This document shows, one piece after another, positions 19,064 through 28,098 of a stretch of 64,000 nucleotides of DNA. A program made the position numbers and the translations under genes. The stretch covers positions 310,001 through 374,000 of the forward strand of contig CAWHKZ010000005.1 of the NCBI GenBank assembly GCA_963830165.1. The letters are read 5' to 3'. The notes beneath the pieces were generated by a model. It saw nothing but the letters and a program-made list of their open reading frames with translations, was not told the origin of the DNA and did not search any database. Source of the DNA: Bog-756 sp963830165. GTDB taxonomy: Bacteria; Actinomycetota; Acidimicrobiia; Acidimicrobiales; RAAP-2. Each line of letters opens with the position of its first letter. Within the stretch, counting starts at the first letter, position 1.

Positions 19064-19332
19064 ACGGTCGACGGCGCACGATGCCGGACGGCCGGTACTG
19101 GCTTCGCACGGCGCACGGCAGTGTTACGTCCCGCGGCCATCAGGGAGTTGAGGGGCCGCAGGGGCTCAGGATCGCCCACGGGCAGATTGCTTCTGAGAGT
19201 TGCACTACGGTGAATCGTGCTGAGCCTCAAGTCTGATGGCGTTCGGGCTCAGGCGGCAGGTGTGAAGGCCTATACCGGTGGCGAGAATTGGCTTGGCGTG
19301 GGCCATACATCGTATGGCAGGAAGAAGCCGCT

Positions 19333-19855
19333 ATGAGACTGACGGACATCGAGCAGTTGTTGCGGGAAGCCTCGAAGATCACCGACTCGACCCCGATCGA
19401 GCAACTCCCGCGACCGGAGGGACCGGCTCGCACACACGGCGGTGATGCTCTCCTACGCACGAAACGTGCTGTCCATCGACGTAGGGGTGCTCCGGAGTGC
19501 GTTGCAGGGCACGAGCGATCTCGAGGCCACCGTCGACGATCTCCCGGGGATACTGGCGTCGGAATCGATCGGCGGCGGCTGGTCCCTGTCCTGCGACTCG
19601 CCGATCGCCATGGCCTCGGCACGGCAGGCACTGCAGGGTGAGGCCGAGGGTTTGTTGTCGGCACACGGCAGGATCGCCGAGATGGACGTGAGCCGCCCCG
19701 AGTCCGTGCAGAGCGCCCTCGAGGATGTCCAGGAGCAGCTGGCGTTGGTCGTCGAGTGCCGCGAAACCGTCGAGCGCAGCCTCAGGCAGCACCAGTCGGC
19801 GATCGTGCAGCGCTACAAATCCGGCGACGCCGACGTGGACGACTGGCTCGCCTGA
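19333..19855 (+). CDS. RsiG-like protein, candidate anti-sigma factor for FliA (one frameshift)
   Basis: About 173 residues after removing one G near 19424 (GGAGGGACC). Two helical segments flank a variable middle. The first contains LSYARNVLSIDVGVLRSAL (~50-68). The last (~130-173) contains ALEDVQEQLALVVECRETVE and ends RYKSGDADVDDWLA. This layout, and the SY-R-x-x-L...LR-x-x-L and RY(K/R)-x-G-x-x-x-VD-x-(L/W)L patterns, recall RsiG, the anti-sigma factor that holds WhiG in Streptomyces with c-di-GMP. The RsiG c-di-GMP motif E-x3-S-x2-R-x3-Q-x3-D is only partly kept here (S and R match; E, Q and D do not). Near fliA, with no FlgM in view. Homology is inferred from memory of the family. Confidence 0.6.
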
Positions 19856-19909
19856 GGAGGCGACACGGTGGGCGGGGAGTCGTGCCTTTCCGGCCTGCGG
19901 AGCGTTCGA

Positions 19910-20297
19910 TCACGCGGTGAGGTCGACCTGACCCCCTCCCCAATGCGGCGAAGCGTCGGCTGAGCTGCGATAGCTCCCGGCGGGATCAGCCCCGTGCCTC
20001 GGCAGTCCCGAGGCACCCACGCGCCGGCTCGCCCGCCTGTCCCGGAGGTGCCGACGATCGCGCTTGCGCGCCGTGGCGGGTTCCGACGGCTCACCGAAAT
20101 CACCGATGACATCCGCCAACAGCACGTAGCACTTCTCCACCAGGGTGGCCGCTTCTGCCTCGAAGTCGGTGCTCTGTGCCTTGGTCAAGAGCTGTGCAGC
20201 CCTGTCCATCTTCTGCCGGTCCATCATGCGCCCCCTGCCCTGCCCGGTCGTGGGTGCTCAACCTGCTCTCATCGGGCGTGATCTGTCGCTCGTCCAT
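19910..20297 (-). CDS. Small DUF2786-like protein (probable one-base frameshift)
   Basis: From the ATG at 20227 the protein starts MMDRQKMDRAAQLLTKAQST and continues FEAEAATLVEKCYVLLADVI, resembling the DUF2786 helical domain (AxxLLAKAESTxFxxEAExLxxKAQxLM). An ATG at 20297 has an AGAAGG site 6 nt upstream and reads MDERQITPDESRLSTHDRAG before a run GGGCAGGGCAGGGGGCG, where removing one G joins it to the DUF2786 frame (128 residues total). The C-terminal ~55 residues are Arg/Ser/Gly-rich and unremarkable. Function unknown. Confidence 0.5.
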
Positions 20298-20391
20298 CCC
20301 GATCCTTCTGTATATGCATTTTACGGAGCCCGGTGCACGACGTCCAAGGAATTCCGCGACTGCAACTTCCGTCGACCGGGCCGTCGACGGG

Positions 20392-21567
20392 TCACCCCTG
20401 GGCTTCGTCGGATTCAGGCCGCAATGCTCCACGGTCAGGGGGAGCGAAGGCCGGACGTCCGTAGGGCATGCCCGACGCTCCCCCCGGTCGTCGCTGGGGA
20501 GGGCGACGGGGGCCCACCGTCTCCGTCGGAAGGTGCCGGCGGCTACCGGACCACGGCGCCGGCGGGACCACGAGCCGGTCGGCGAGTCGATAGGCGATCG
20601 ACTCGTAGTTGACCCTCCACCCGCGGAAGTCCGGCCACGCCTCGTCCGCCGTCCGCCCCATGGGGAAGCCGACGGCGGCGAGCATGTCCACCGCTTCCCG
20701 GAATTCCTCGATCGTGAGCTGGATCGGTCCGTCCGGGTCCGGATCGGGATCCACGCTCCAGCCCAACGACGACGCGATCCGGTGGAGCAGGGTGAAGCCC
20801 ATCCGCAGGCACAGCCGGGCCTGCGACGGCGCATGGTCGGGGTCGAGGGCCAGGTGCATCGCTCCGGCGTCGAGTACGGCCAGGAGACCGACGAGCCACG
20901 ACAGCCACGGTTCGGGCGAGCGGAAGAGGAGCAGGATCGGGTAGGTCGTGTGACTCTCGGCCACATCGGCCGACCACGCCTCCCAATCCTGGTAGAGCTC
21001 CGGCAAGGTGTCGGTGATGCCCACGAGCTGGTGACGGACAAGCACCTCCGGCCCCCACGCCGGCAGGCCCGCCCGGCTCTCGAGCATGGCCACGAGGCCC
21101 TCGCGCCGGCTGAACGAGCTGTAGAGCGCAGGCAGGTAGGCGATCTGCAGGGCGACGATCACGACCCAGATGGCGCCGATGGCGATGTCGACACCATCGT
21201 CCGGTCGCCCTCCGATGTGGATGGCCCCCACCGTGAACAGCGCGGTCAGCGCCTGCAGGAGCCCGTCGGGCAGGGAGTGGACGGTGGCGTACAGCATCAG
21301 TCCGAACCCCAGGACCAGCGCCACGGCCCAGAAGAGCAGCTGGGCGAGCAACGCCACCGGCGCCGTGGGAGCGAGGACGGCGTCCTTCCCCTCGTACGTC
21401 TTGGCCAGGCGGGAGAGGCCGATGAACGCCAGGCGCACGCTCCGGTTCACGACCAGGGTCATGCGCTCGATGGTGGCCGGTTGTCGCGGGAGGACGAGGG
21501 TGAACAGGACACTGACCACGGTGACGAGCACGACCACGAGCCCGAGGACGAAGACCACCCCGCTCAT
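20392..21567 (-). CDS. Channel-like integral membrane protein with long cytoplasmic domain
   Basis: About 391 residues from the ATG at 21567; residues encoded further upstream are Pro/Gly-rich and unlikely to be translated. Membrane segments: ~2-27 (VVFVLGLVVVLVTVVSVLFT), ~65-95 (LLAQLLFWAVALVLGFGLML), a re-entrant-looking LLQALTALFTVGAIHIGG (~103-120), and ~127-145 (IAIGAIWVVIVALQIAYLP). A ~240-residue soluble part follows with a Pro/Arg-rich end. The TM-P-loop-TM appearance suggests a cation-channel-like fold, but there is no canonical TVGYG filter. Stands alone; function unknown. Confidence 0.65.
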   Translation of the reverse strand: MSGVVFVLGLVVVLVTVVSVLFTLVLPRQPATIERMTLVVNRSVRLAFIGLSRLAKTYEGKDAVLAPTAPVALLAQLLFWAVALVLGFGLMLYATVHSLPDGLLQALTALFTVGAIHIGGRPDDGVDIAIGAIWVVIVALQIAYLPALYSSFSRREGLVAMLESRAGLPAWGPEVLVRHQLVGITDTLPELYQDWEAWSADVAESHTTYPILLLFRSPEPWLSWLVGLLAVLDAGAMHLALDPDHAPSQARLCLRMGFTLLHRIASSLGWSVDPDPDPDGPIQLTIEEFREAVDMLAAVGFPMGRTADEAWPDFRGWRVNYESIAYRLADRLVVPPAPWSGSRRHLPTETVGPRRPPQRRPGGASGMPYGRPAFAPPDRGALRPESDEAQG

Positions 21568-21912
21568 CCTCGACGACCCCCTCGACGGGAGCCCCGGGGG
21601 AACCGCGCTGCCAGGTCCGGGGACCCGGAGAGCCCGGGGCACGTACCACCGCCCGGTACCCTGCGACACCCGCGTGCCACGTCCGCCCGTCCCATCGGAC
21701 GAGTGTGCCTCAGACCGGCGCTCCGTGTCGCAACGGACCTACCCGGCCACACCCGGCCCGCCCGGACCAGGTGCGCAGCCCCGTAGCGGTCATCGGTCCC
21801 GTTCAGGCGGTATCCGGTGCGATCCCGACCGGGATACAGTGTTCCGCTGATGTGTGCACCCTTGCGTCCGTCCCGGTGACGGACCACGGTTCCGAGCGCA
21901 CCTCGGTGACCA
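21568..21912. other. Intergenic stretch between membrane protein and tRNA-Arg
   Basis: 345 bases without a supported gene. It holds a short inverted repeat ATCCCG-AC-CGGGAT at about 21821-21834 immediately before TACAGT (21835-21840), which could be a -10 element for the tRNA or for a small transcript, but no matching -35 was found. Nothing else recognisable. Confidence 0.4.
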
Positions 21913-21989
21913 GCGCTCGTAGCTCAACGGATTAGAGCATCTGACTACGGATCAGAAGGTTGCAGGTTCGAATCCTGCCGAGCGCGCCA
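21913..21989 (+). tRNA. tRNA-Arg (anticodon ACG), CCA encoded
   Basis: 77 nt including the encoded CCA. Acceptor arms GCGCTCG (21913-21919) and CGAGCGC (21979-21985) pair fully, discriminator G, then CCA. The anticodon stem ATCTG/CAGAA-side closes the loop CTACGGA with anticodon ACG, reading CGN arginine codons after A34-to-I editing. The T-arm is GCAGG-TTCGAAT-CCTGC. No integrase or direct repeat of the 3' end was seen nearby. Confidence 0.95.
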
Positions 21990-22097
21990 CATCGTGATGT
22001 GTTCGTCCTGACCAGATGCTGAACGCGGGGCGGTCGACGAACTGACCACGTGGGGTGGGATCTGGACAGCGTCACACCTGCGGGGCACGATTCCCGC

Positions 22098-25000
22098 GTG
22101 ATCGTCCTCCACGCCGCTTGGGCGTCCCCCGCCGGCCGCCTGGCATTCTGGGCGGAGGACGGTGGTCGGCCCCGAACTGCCCCGGCCCGTCGCGGGCGCC
22201 CGCCTCGGCGTCCCCGCCCGAAGTCCCATCCCTTCGCCCTCGACGCCGATGGCATCCGACTGGTTGTCACCGAATTCGGAGGATTGTCGATCGGAAAGGC
22301 GGACGGATGGGGCGAGACGGAATTGACGCTGCGGCTGCCCGCCGCCGGAGGAGGGCCCGTCGGCTCGCCGTGGCTCGAGGACCGGCGCACCGACCCCTCG
22401 TCCGACCCGTCGGCCTCTCCCGAGTTGCCTCTGTGGACGGTTCCGGGCCTGGTGATCGAGTGGCCCGATGCCTCGGACGTCCTGTCCACGGTGACGGCTG
22501 TGATCGGACAGTCGGTCGGGCTGTCGACCACTGACCGCTCCGACATAGCACTTGCCGCCGACGTGCGGTTCGCCGCCCGGGCGGCAGAACTGGCTCTGGA
22601 GCTGACCACCCGGGGCCGCGTCGTTCCGGCGCTCGAACTCGCCGCCGACGGATGGCGAGCCCGGTGGCGTCCGCTCATCGACGGTGCCGACCGTGGCCGG
22701 ATCGAAGAACTGGCGAGGACGCTCCCGGCCGCGTTCCTGGCCCCGGGCGCGCCCGACGCGAGCCAGGATTCCGGGCGCGGCGATCCCGCACCGGAGCCAC
22801 CCGGCGATACGCTCCGTTCCCTCGTGTGGGGCTTCACGGATGCATTGGCACGCCGGTTCGCCCCCGACCATCCGCCGGCCGACCGACGGCGCCGACCGAT
22901 GTCCAGGGGCCCGGTCGACGCGTGGTTGGCCGCACTGAGCTCGCCCGATGGGTCCGTGGCGGCCGATCATGACGAGCTGGAAGTGCTCGCCGGAAGACTG
23001 GATGCCTGGCAGGCAACGGCGGCTTCGCTCGCCGAGCCAGTGCGGACATGCTTCCGGATCATCCCTCCCGTCGGAGAGGGCGGGGACGTCCTGGCAGGCG
23101 CGGACGGCGCCACGCGGAATGGGCACCGTCGTCCGAAGGGCCGGCCCGAAGGTACCGACGAGTGGCGGATCGAGTTCGCATTGCAGGCGGTGGACGACCC
23201 GAGCCTGCTCGTGTCTGCCGCCGCCGTGTGGGCCGATGGACCGGAACTGACCGCCCTGGAGCGTCATGTGGCGTACCCCGACGAACAGCTTCTCCGTGGG
23301 CTCGGCCGGGCCGCCCGGCTCGTTCCCTCGCTCGGTCCCGCCCTGACTGACATGGCACCTTCCGGCCAGACGACAGATGCCCACGGGATCCTCGCCTTCC
23401 TCCGTGACGGTGCCCCCGTTCTGGAGGAGGCCGGATTCGGGGTCCTGGCGCCACCCTGGTGGCGGTCCTCGAAGAAACGTCTCGCCTTGCGGCTCAAGGC
23501 CAAGACAGGCTCGAAGATCGCCGGTTCGATGGGCACCATCGGGCTCGAAGGGCTCTGCGACGTCCGGTGGGAGGCTGTGCTCGGGGACGACAAACTCGGA
23601 CTCACCGAACTTCGTCAGTTGGCTCGCCTCAAACAACCCCTCGTCCGGTTGCGTGGCCAGTGGGTCGAGCTGCACGAAGAGGATCTCGCCGCAGCCATCA
23701 CCGCGGTCGGAAAGAAGGGTGCGGCCGCGGAACAGATGCCGGCCGGGCAGATCCTCCGCACGGCCCTCGGACTGGAGGGGTCCACGGGTGGCCTGCCGGT
23801 GGCCGAGGTGGAGGCGGACGGGTGGCTCGGCGACCTTCTCGCCGGTGCCGACGACCGGCGACTCCGGTCGATTCCGACTCCCGACGGCTTCGCCGGACAG
23901 TTGCGCCCGTACCAGGAGCGCGGCCTGGGCTGGCTTGCCTTCCTGGGTGAACTCGGCCTCGGGGCGTGCCTGGCCGACGACATGGGGCTCGGAAAGACGG
24001 CCCAGCTCCTCGCCCTCTTGGTCGACGAACGCAGCCATGGGGTCGAAGCCCCGACGCAACGGGGGAAGACCGCCGGTCCGAAGAAGCGGAGCCTCGCCAC
24101 TCGACTGGGACCGACGCTGGTCCTGTGCCCGATGTCCCTGGTCGGTAACTGGCAGCGTGAGGCCGCCCGATTTGCTCCGAAACTGTCGGTCTACGTCCAC
24201 CACGGATCCGACCGGCTCGACGGCAAGGCCTTCCTCCGTCAGGTCGGCGGGACCGACCTGGTCCTGTCCACCTACGGGTTGGCCACCCGCGACCAGCGGT
24301 TGCTGGCGAAGGTGCCGTGGCGACGGGTCGTCCTCGACGAGGCGCAGCAGATCAAGAACAGTGCGGCCCGGACTACCCAGAGCGTCCGCGCAATCCCAGC
24401 AGAGCGGCGGATCGCCATGACCGGCACGCCGGTGGAGAACCGACTGTCCGAGCTCTGGTCGATCATGCAATTCCTCAACCCGGGCATGCTGGGCTCTGAA
24501 AAGGCCTTCCATGAGCGGTTCGCCCTCCCCATCGAGCGCGACGGTGACGACGAGGCCGCAGCCCGGCTCCGGCAGATCACCGGCCCGTTCGTGCTCCGCC
24601 GCCTCAAGACCGACCGGTCGATCATCGCCGAGCTGCCCGACAAGCTCGAGATGAAGGAGTTCTGCAACCTGACCCGCGAGCAGGCCACGCTCTATCAGGC
24701 CGTGGTCGACGACATGCTCGCCCGCATCGACGAGGCCGAGGGCATCGAACGCCGTGGACTGGTCCTCGCCACGATGCTGAAGTTGAAGCAGGTGTGCAAT
24801 CACCCGGCACAGTTCCTGGCCGATGGCTCTTCGATCGCCGGTCGGTCGGGCAAGGTGTCGCGGCTCGTCGAGATGCTCGAAGAAGCGGTGGCTGAAGGTG
24901 ACCGTACCCTCGTCTTCACGCAGTTCACCCAGATGGGGGACATGCTGGAATCCCACCTGGGTCATCGGCTGGGTTGCGACGTCCTGTGGCTCCATGGTGG

Positions 25001-25388
25001 GGTGTCGAAGAAGGCCCGGGACGCGATGGTCGAGCGCTTCCAGGGACCGGAGGGAGCACCGGTGTTCCTGCTCTCGCTGAAGGCCGGCGGCACCGGCCTG
25101 AACCTCACGGCGGCGACCAACGTCGTGCACTTCGACCGGTGGTGGAACCCGGCAGTTGAGGACCAGGCGACGGATCGGGCCTTCCGGATCGGCCAGACGC
25201 GCAATGTGCAGGTACGGAAGTTCGTGTGCGGGGGGACGCTCGAGGAGCGGATCGACACCATGATCGAGGCAAAGCGCGCTCTGGCCGACCGGATCGTGGG
25301 TTCCGGTGAGGGTTGGATCACCGAACTGTCGACTGATCAACTGCGCGAGGTCGTCGCCCTCTCGGCCGACGCGGTCGGGGAGGACTGA
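22098..25388 (+). CDS. SNF2-family DNA helicase/translocase
   Basis: About 1,096 residues. The N-terminal half is an actinobacterial SNF2-associated region. The ATPase core has motif I DDMGLGKT (~627), motif II as DEAQ (~747) rather than DEAH, motif III AMTGTPVENRLSELW, then the helicase C-terminal domain with LVFTQFTQMG (~937), SLKAGGTGLNLTAA and ATDRAFRIGQTR. The start is probably GTG 22098 (VIVLHAAWASPAGRLAF); a GTG at 22050 would add 16 unlike residues. Its stop overlaps the start of the SWIM gene (TGATG), indicating a two-gene operon. The substrate and pathway (DNA repair or remodelling) are not known from the sequence. Confidence 0.92.
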   Translation: MIVLHAAWASPAGRLAFWAEDGGRPRTAPARRGRPPRRPRPKSHPFALDADGIRLVVTEFGGLSIGKADGWGETELTLRLPAAGGGPVGSPWLEDRRTDPSSDPSASPELPLWTVPGLVIEWPDASDVLSTVTAVIGQSVGLSTTDRSDIALAADVRFAARAAELALELTTRGRVVPALELAADGWRARWRPLIDGADRGRIEELARTLPAAFLAPGAPDASQDSGRGDPAPEPPGDTLRSLVWGFTDALARRFAPDHPPADRRRRPMSRGPVDAWLAALSSPDGSVAADHDELEVLAGRLDAWQATAASLAEPVRTCFRIIPPVGEGGDVLAGADGATRNGHRRPKGRPEGTDEWRIEFALQAVDDPSLLVSAAAVWADGPELTALERHVAYPDEQLLRGLGRAARLVPSLGPALTDMAPSGQTTDAHGILAFLRDGAPVLEEAGFGVLAPPWWRSSKKRLALRLKAKTGSKIAGSMGTIGLEGLCDVRWEAVLGDDKLGLTELRQLARLKQPLVRLRGQWVELHEEDLAAAITAVGKKGAAAEQMPAGQILRTALGLEGSTGGLPVAEVEADGWLGDLLAGADDRRLRSIPTPDGFAGQLRPYQERGLGWLAFLGELGLGACLADDMGLGKTAQLLALLVDERSHGVEAPTQRGKTAGPKKRSLATRLGPTLVLCPMSLVGNWQREAARFAPKLSVYVHHGSDRLDGKAFLRQVGGTDLVLSTYGLATRDQRLLAKVPWRRVVLDEAQQIKNSAARTTQSVRAIPAERRIAMTGTPVENRLSELWSIMQFLNPGMLGSEKAFHERFALPIERDGDDEAAARLRQITGPFVLRRLKTDRSIIAELPDKLEMKEFCNLTREQATLYQAVVDDMLARIDEAEGIERRGLVLATMLKLKQVCNHPAQFLADGSSIAGRSGKVSRLVEMLEEAVAEGDRTLVFTQFTQMGDMLESHLGHRLGCDVLWLHGGVSKKARDAMVERFQGPEGAPVFLLSLKAGGTGLNLTAATNVVHFDRWWNPAVEDQATDRAFRIGQTRNVQVRKFVCGGTLEERIDTMIEAKRALADRIVGSGEGWITELSTDQLREVVALSADAVGED

Positions 25389-26362
25389 TGGCTGCACGCC
25401 GCCCGACCCCTCGGCGCCGGACGGGTAGCTCCCGCGCACCTACCGATGGGTGGTGGCCGACCCCATCCACGCCGATCGCCGTCGAGGGCGGACTACAGGC
25501 CCGCAGCCGGCGGGGACGGATCGGTGACACCTGGTGGTCGCAGCGCTTCATCGCCGTGCTCGAGACCTTCGGCATCGGCAGCCGTCTGCAACGCGGCAAG
25601 CGGTATGCCCGCACCGGTCAGGTGCTGACGATGGAGGTCACCGCCGGACAGCTGAAGGCCTCGGTGCAGGGATCGCGATCCAAGCCCTACCGGGTGTTCG
25701 TCGAGACGACCGTGATCACTGTGCCCGAGTGGGAGGCGGTCGAGTCGGTCATGGCCTCGAGCGCGGCCTTCGCGGCCAGCCTGCTCGCGGACGATATGCC
25801 GGAGGACATCGAAGATGCCTTTGCCGACTCGTCGGTCTCGCTGTTCCCGACGTCGGCAGACGAACTCGACTCGGCCTGTTCCTGCCCGGATTGGGAGAAT
25901 CCGTGCAAGCACATTGCCGCCGTTCTCTACCTGCTGGCAGAGTCGTTCGACGCCGACCCGTTCCAGATCTTCGCGTGGCGTGGACGAACGAAGGAGGATC
26001 TGCTCGCGGGCCTGCGGTCCCGCCGACGCGGATCGGAACCGCGCAGTGATCCAGGACCAGGTGACACGTCGGGGTCGGCCGACACCGGCCCATTCGGCTG
26101 GCCGGTCGACCGTCGCGACCGCACCGCGGCAATGGAGGTGGCGGACCCGATGCCGCTGTGGGGAGTTGACGCCGATATCGCAGCCATTCAGACGCGGCCC
26201 CGCCTGGCGGTAGCCCCCGATCTCGTCCTCCGCCAACTCGACCCGGCGCCACTCGGCGCCGACGGGGACCACGTCACCGAGCACCTCCGCGTGCTCTACG
26301 GGGCGATCACATCAGGTGCTGCGACCCTGGCGCTGGGCGACGAGACGGAGCGGGCTCCGTGA
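25388..26362 (+). CDS. SWIM zinc-finger protein, partner of SNF2 helicase
   Basis: 324 residues. The SWIM motif CxCx(n)CxH is seen as CSCPDWENPCKH (~177-188), within ELDSACSCPDWENPCKHIAA. The N-terminal region has WWSQRFIAVLETFGIGSRLQ and RGKRYARTGQVL, common to SWIM proteins encoded next to SNF2 helicases in actinobacteria. The C-terminal ~110 residues are low in recognisable features. The ATG overlaps the helicase stop by one base, so co-translation and a joint role are likely. SWIM fingers bind DNA or protein; the target here is unknown. Confidence 0.88.
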   Translation: MAARRPTPRRRTGSSRAPTDGWWPTPSTPIAVEGGLQARSRRGRIGDTWWSQRFIAVLETFGIGSRLQRGKRYARTGQVLTMEVTAGQLKASVQGSRSKPYRVFVETTVITVPEWEAVESVMASSAAFAASLLADDMPEDIEDAFADSSVSLFPTSADELDSACSCPDWENPCKHIAAVLYLLAESFDADPFQIFAWRGRTKEDLLAGLRSRRRGSEPRSDPGPGDTSGSADTGPFGWPVDRRDRTAAMEVADPMPLWGVDADIAAIQTRPRLAVAPDLVLRQLDPAPLGADGDHVTEHLRVLYGAITSGAATLALGDETERAP

Positions 26363-26439
26363 GCCGGTAGCCCCACGGATACCACGGAGGCCGGCGGTCC
26401 AACTTCGACCAGGCGGATGAGCCGGCCGGTAGCTGAGCT

Positions 26440-26459
26440 ATACCACCGAACGGTAGTAT
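26440..26459. promoter_or_regulatory. Imperfect palindrome over the toxin-antitoxin promoter
   Basis: ATACCACCGAACGGTAGTAT is symmetric at 16 of 20 positions (core ACCG-AA-CGGT). It covers the putative -10 TAGTAT (26454-26459), which lies 7 nt before the antitoxin ATG at 26467. This is the expected place for an autoregulatory operator of an antitoxin/toxin complex. Confidence 0.5.
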
Positions 26460-26466
26460 GAAACGT

Positions 26467-26730
26467 ATGGCACGAGAGAAGGCAACAATTACGCTGGACC
26501 GCGCCAAGGCCGCTGCGGCCCGGGCCCTCCTGGGTGTCGGCTCGACCTCGGAGGCCATCGACGTGGCGTTGGACCAGCTCATTCATGCCGAGCGCCTGCG
26601 GGCCGACATCGCGGCGTATCGACGCACGCCACCGACCGGGGACGAGGTGGCGTTGGCCTCATTCGGCGACGCGGGTGCCATCGGCGACGACACCGACTGG
26701 GAAGCCCTGTACGGCGACGACCTCTCGTGA
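26467..26730 (+). CDS. Type II antitoxin, partner of MazF/PemK-like toxin
   Basis: 87 residues from MAREKATITLDRAKAAAARA. The N-terminal half looks like a ribbon-helix-helix DNA-binding domain (KATITLDRAKAAAARALLGV, then STSEAIDVALDQLI). The C-terminal acidic tail (GDDTDWEALYGDDLS) is typical of toxin-neutralising segments. The start at 26467 is favoured over the ATG at 26458 because TAGTAT ends 7 nt before it (leaderless pattern) and the palindrome would otherwise overlap the coding start. The stop overlaps the toxin's GTG (GTGA). Confidence 0.8.
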   Translation: MAREKATITLDRAKAAAARALLGVGSTSEAIDVALDQLIHAERLRADIAAYRRTPPTGDEVALASFGDAGAIGDDTDWEALYGDDLS

Positions 26731-27086
26731 CCGTCGCCGTCCGTCGGGGCGAGGTCTGGCTCGCCGACCTGGACAAGACCCGTCCCGTCATCGTGCTCAC
26801 CCGCGATCCCCTGGGGCGGCTCCTCCACTCGGTGATGGTCGCTCCCGTCACCTCGACCATCCGGGGACTGTCCACCGAGGTCCCGCTCGGACGGGACGAC
26901 GGCATCAGACACCCATCCGTCGCGAATCTCGACAACGTCCAACTCCTCGCCCGAGACCGCTTCCGAAGACGCATCGGACGGGCCCGGCCCACCACCATGA
27001 CGGCGCTGTGCGCTGCCCTGTCGGTGGCCGTGGATTGCGGGCTGTCCGGCGCGTCGAGTGTCGGATATCCGGTCCCATCCGACTGA
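26727..27086 (+). CDS. MazF/PemK-family endoribonuclease toxin
   Basis: 119 residues, normal length. The hallmark start RRGEVWLADLDKTRPVIVLT is followed by VMVAPVTSTIRGLSTEVPLG and LDNVQLLARDRF, the conserved strands of the MazF/CcdB fold. MazF toxins cut mRNA or rRNA at short sequences; specificity cannot be read from the sequence. The start is GTG at 26727, overlapping the antitoxin stop by 4 nt. Confidence 0.9.
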   Translation: MTVAVRRGEVWLADLDKTRPVIVLTRDPLGRLLHSVMVAPVTSTIRGLSTEVPLGRDDGIRHPSVANLDNVQLLARDRFRRRIGRARPTTMTALCAALSVAVDCGLSGASSVGYPVPSD

Positions 27087-27309
27087 TCGGTGAGAAAGCC
27101 GGTGAGAAGGACGTCGCCCATGCTCACGCTCTGTGCCGTCCCGCACGCCGAATCACCACTGTCCATGGCATTCGACGCTGGATGGTGAAAGTCGATTGCA
27201 ATGGAAGGGCGCATTCCCATATGTTGAACCCGCAATAGCCCGTTGCAAGAGCAATGGGCCAGGCGGTCGAGCGGCGGGGAACACCGCTCCGGGGGCCCTA
27301 GGGGGGACA

Positions 27310-27954
27310 ATGGTTGGACGTGGTTCGATCGCACGTGTAGGAATCGCGGGAGCGCTCGGCATCACCGGCCTGATGGCCCTGGCCTCGCCGGCGGGGGCCG
27401 CGAAGGTGTCGGCCACCGGCACGGCCACCTGCAGCGTCGCTGCGACCATGTCGTTCAACCCGCCGCTCCAGCCGGGGATCGGCACCCTCGTGCCCTCGGG
27501 CACGTCCGAGCTCGTGACCCTGAGCCCCTTCACCTTCTCCGGTTGCACAGGGTCGTCGACCACCCTCCCGATATCGGGAGTGCCCAGCAAGACCGTCGTG
27601 GTCAAGGTGAAGGCCTCCTCCTTCAACAGGAAGCTCTACGCCGGGGGCTGCCTCTTCCTGTCGGCCCTGCAGCTCCAGATCAAGCACACGGCGCTCGACT
27701 GGACGACGGCCACGGGTGCGCTGCGACCGACCAAGCTCGCCCCCGGCATCGCCGGTCTGAGCGCCGACGGCACAGGGAATCTCGGGTTCTCGTTCGGCGG
27801 TTCGGCGACCGGCTCGTTCGCGGGGTCGGCGACACTCGGTCTGTACACCGATGCCACGGGAACCACCGCTCTCGAGAATTGCGAGAGCAACCTCGGCGGC
27901 CCGATCTCGTCGCTGACCGTGGATCCGACGCAGAGCTCGCTAGCTCTCGGCTGA
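27310..27954 (+). CDS. Secreted protein of unknown function
   Basis: 214 residues from the ATG at 27310, preceded by GGGGGGACA. A signal peptide is clear: basic start MVGRGSIARVG, hydrophobic IAGALGITGLMALASP, cleavage near AGAA. The mature part is Ser/Thr/Gly-rich and beta-like, with four cysteines (TATCSVAAT, SGCTGS, AGGCLF, ENCESN) that could form two disulfides. No domain recognised. It lies ~145 nt upstream of the giant adhesin gene on the same strand. Confidence 0.75.
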   Translation: MVGRGSIARVGIAGALGITGLMALASPAGAAKVSATGTATCSVAATMSFNPPLQPGIGTLVPSGTSELVTLSPFTFSGCTGSSTTLPISGVPSKTVVVKVKASSFNRKLYAGGCLFLSALQLQIKHTALDWTTATGALRPTKLAPGIAGLSADGTGNLGFSFGGSATGSFAGSATLGLYTDATGTTALENCESNLGGPISSLTVDPTQSSLALG

Positions 27955-28098
27955 CCGGCCCTCCCCCTCCGCCTCCACGATCACGACCCGGACCGGCGCA
28001 ACCAGCTCCTGAGATTTCGACCTCACCATTACGTCCACGGCAGGCCATGCCACATGTCGGTGGCTCTGTCGCATCACTGCAGCGATGAGGAGACAGCT

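Noticed and set aside
21913..21989. tRNA-Arg as the attachment site of an integrated element
   Set aside because: No integrase and no second copy of the tRNA 3' end were found in either direction; the neighbours look chromosomal.
21945..25439. 1,164-codon open frame on the minus strand opposite the SNF2 helicase
   Set aside because: Its translation is Gly/Arg/Gln-rich with no domain, and it overlaps both a clear helicase and the tRNA. Long antisense frames are expected at this GC content.
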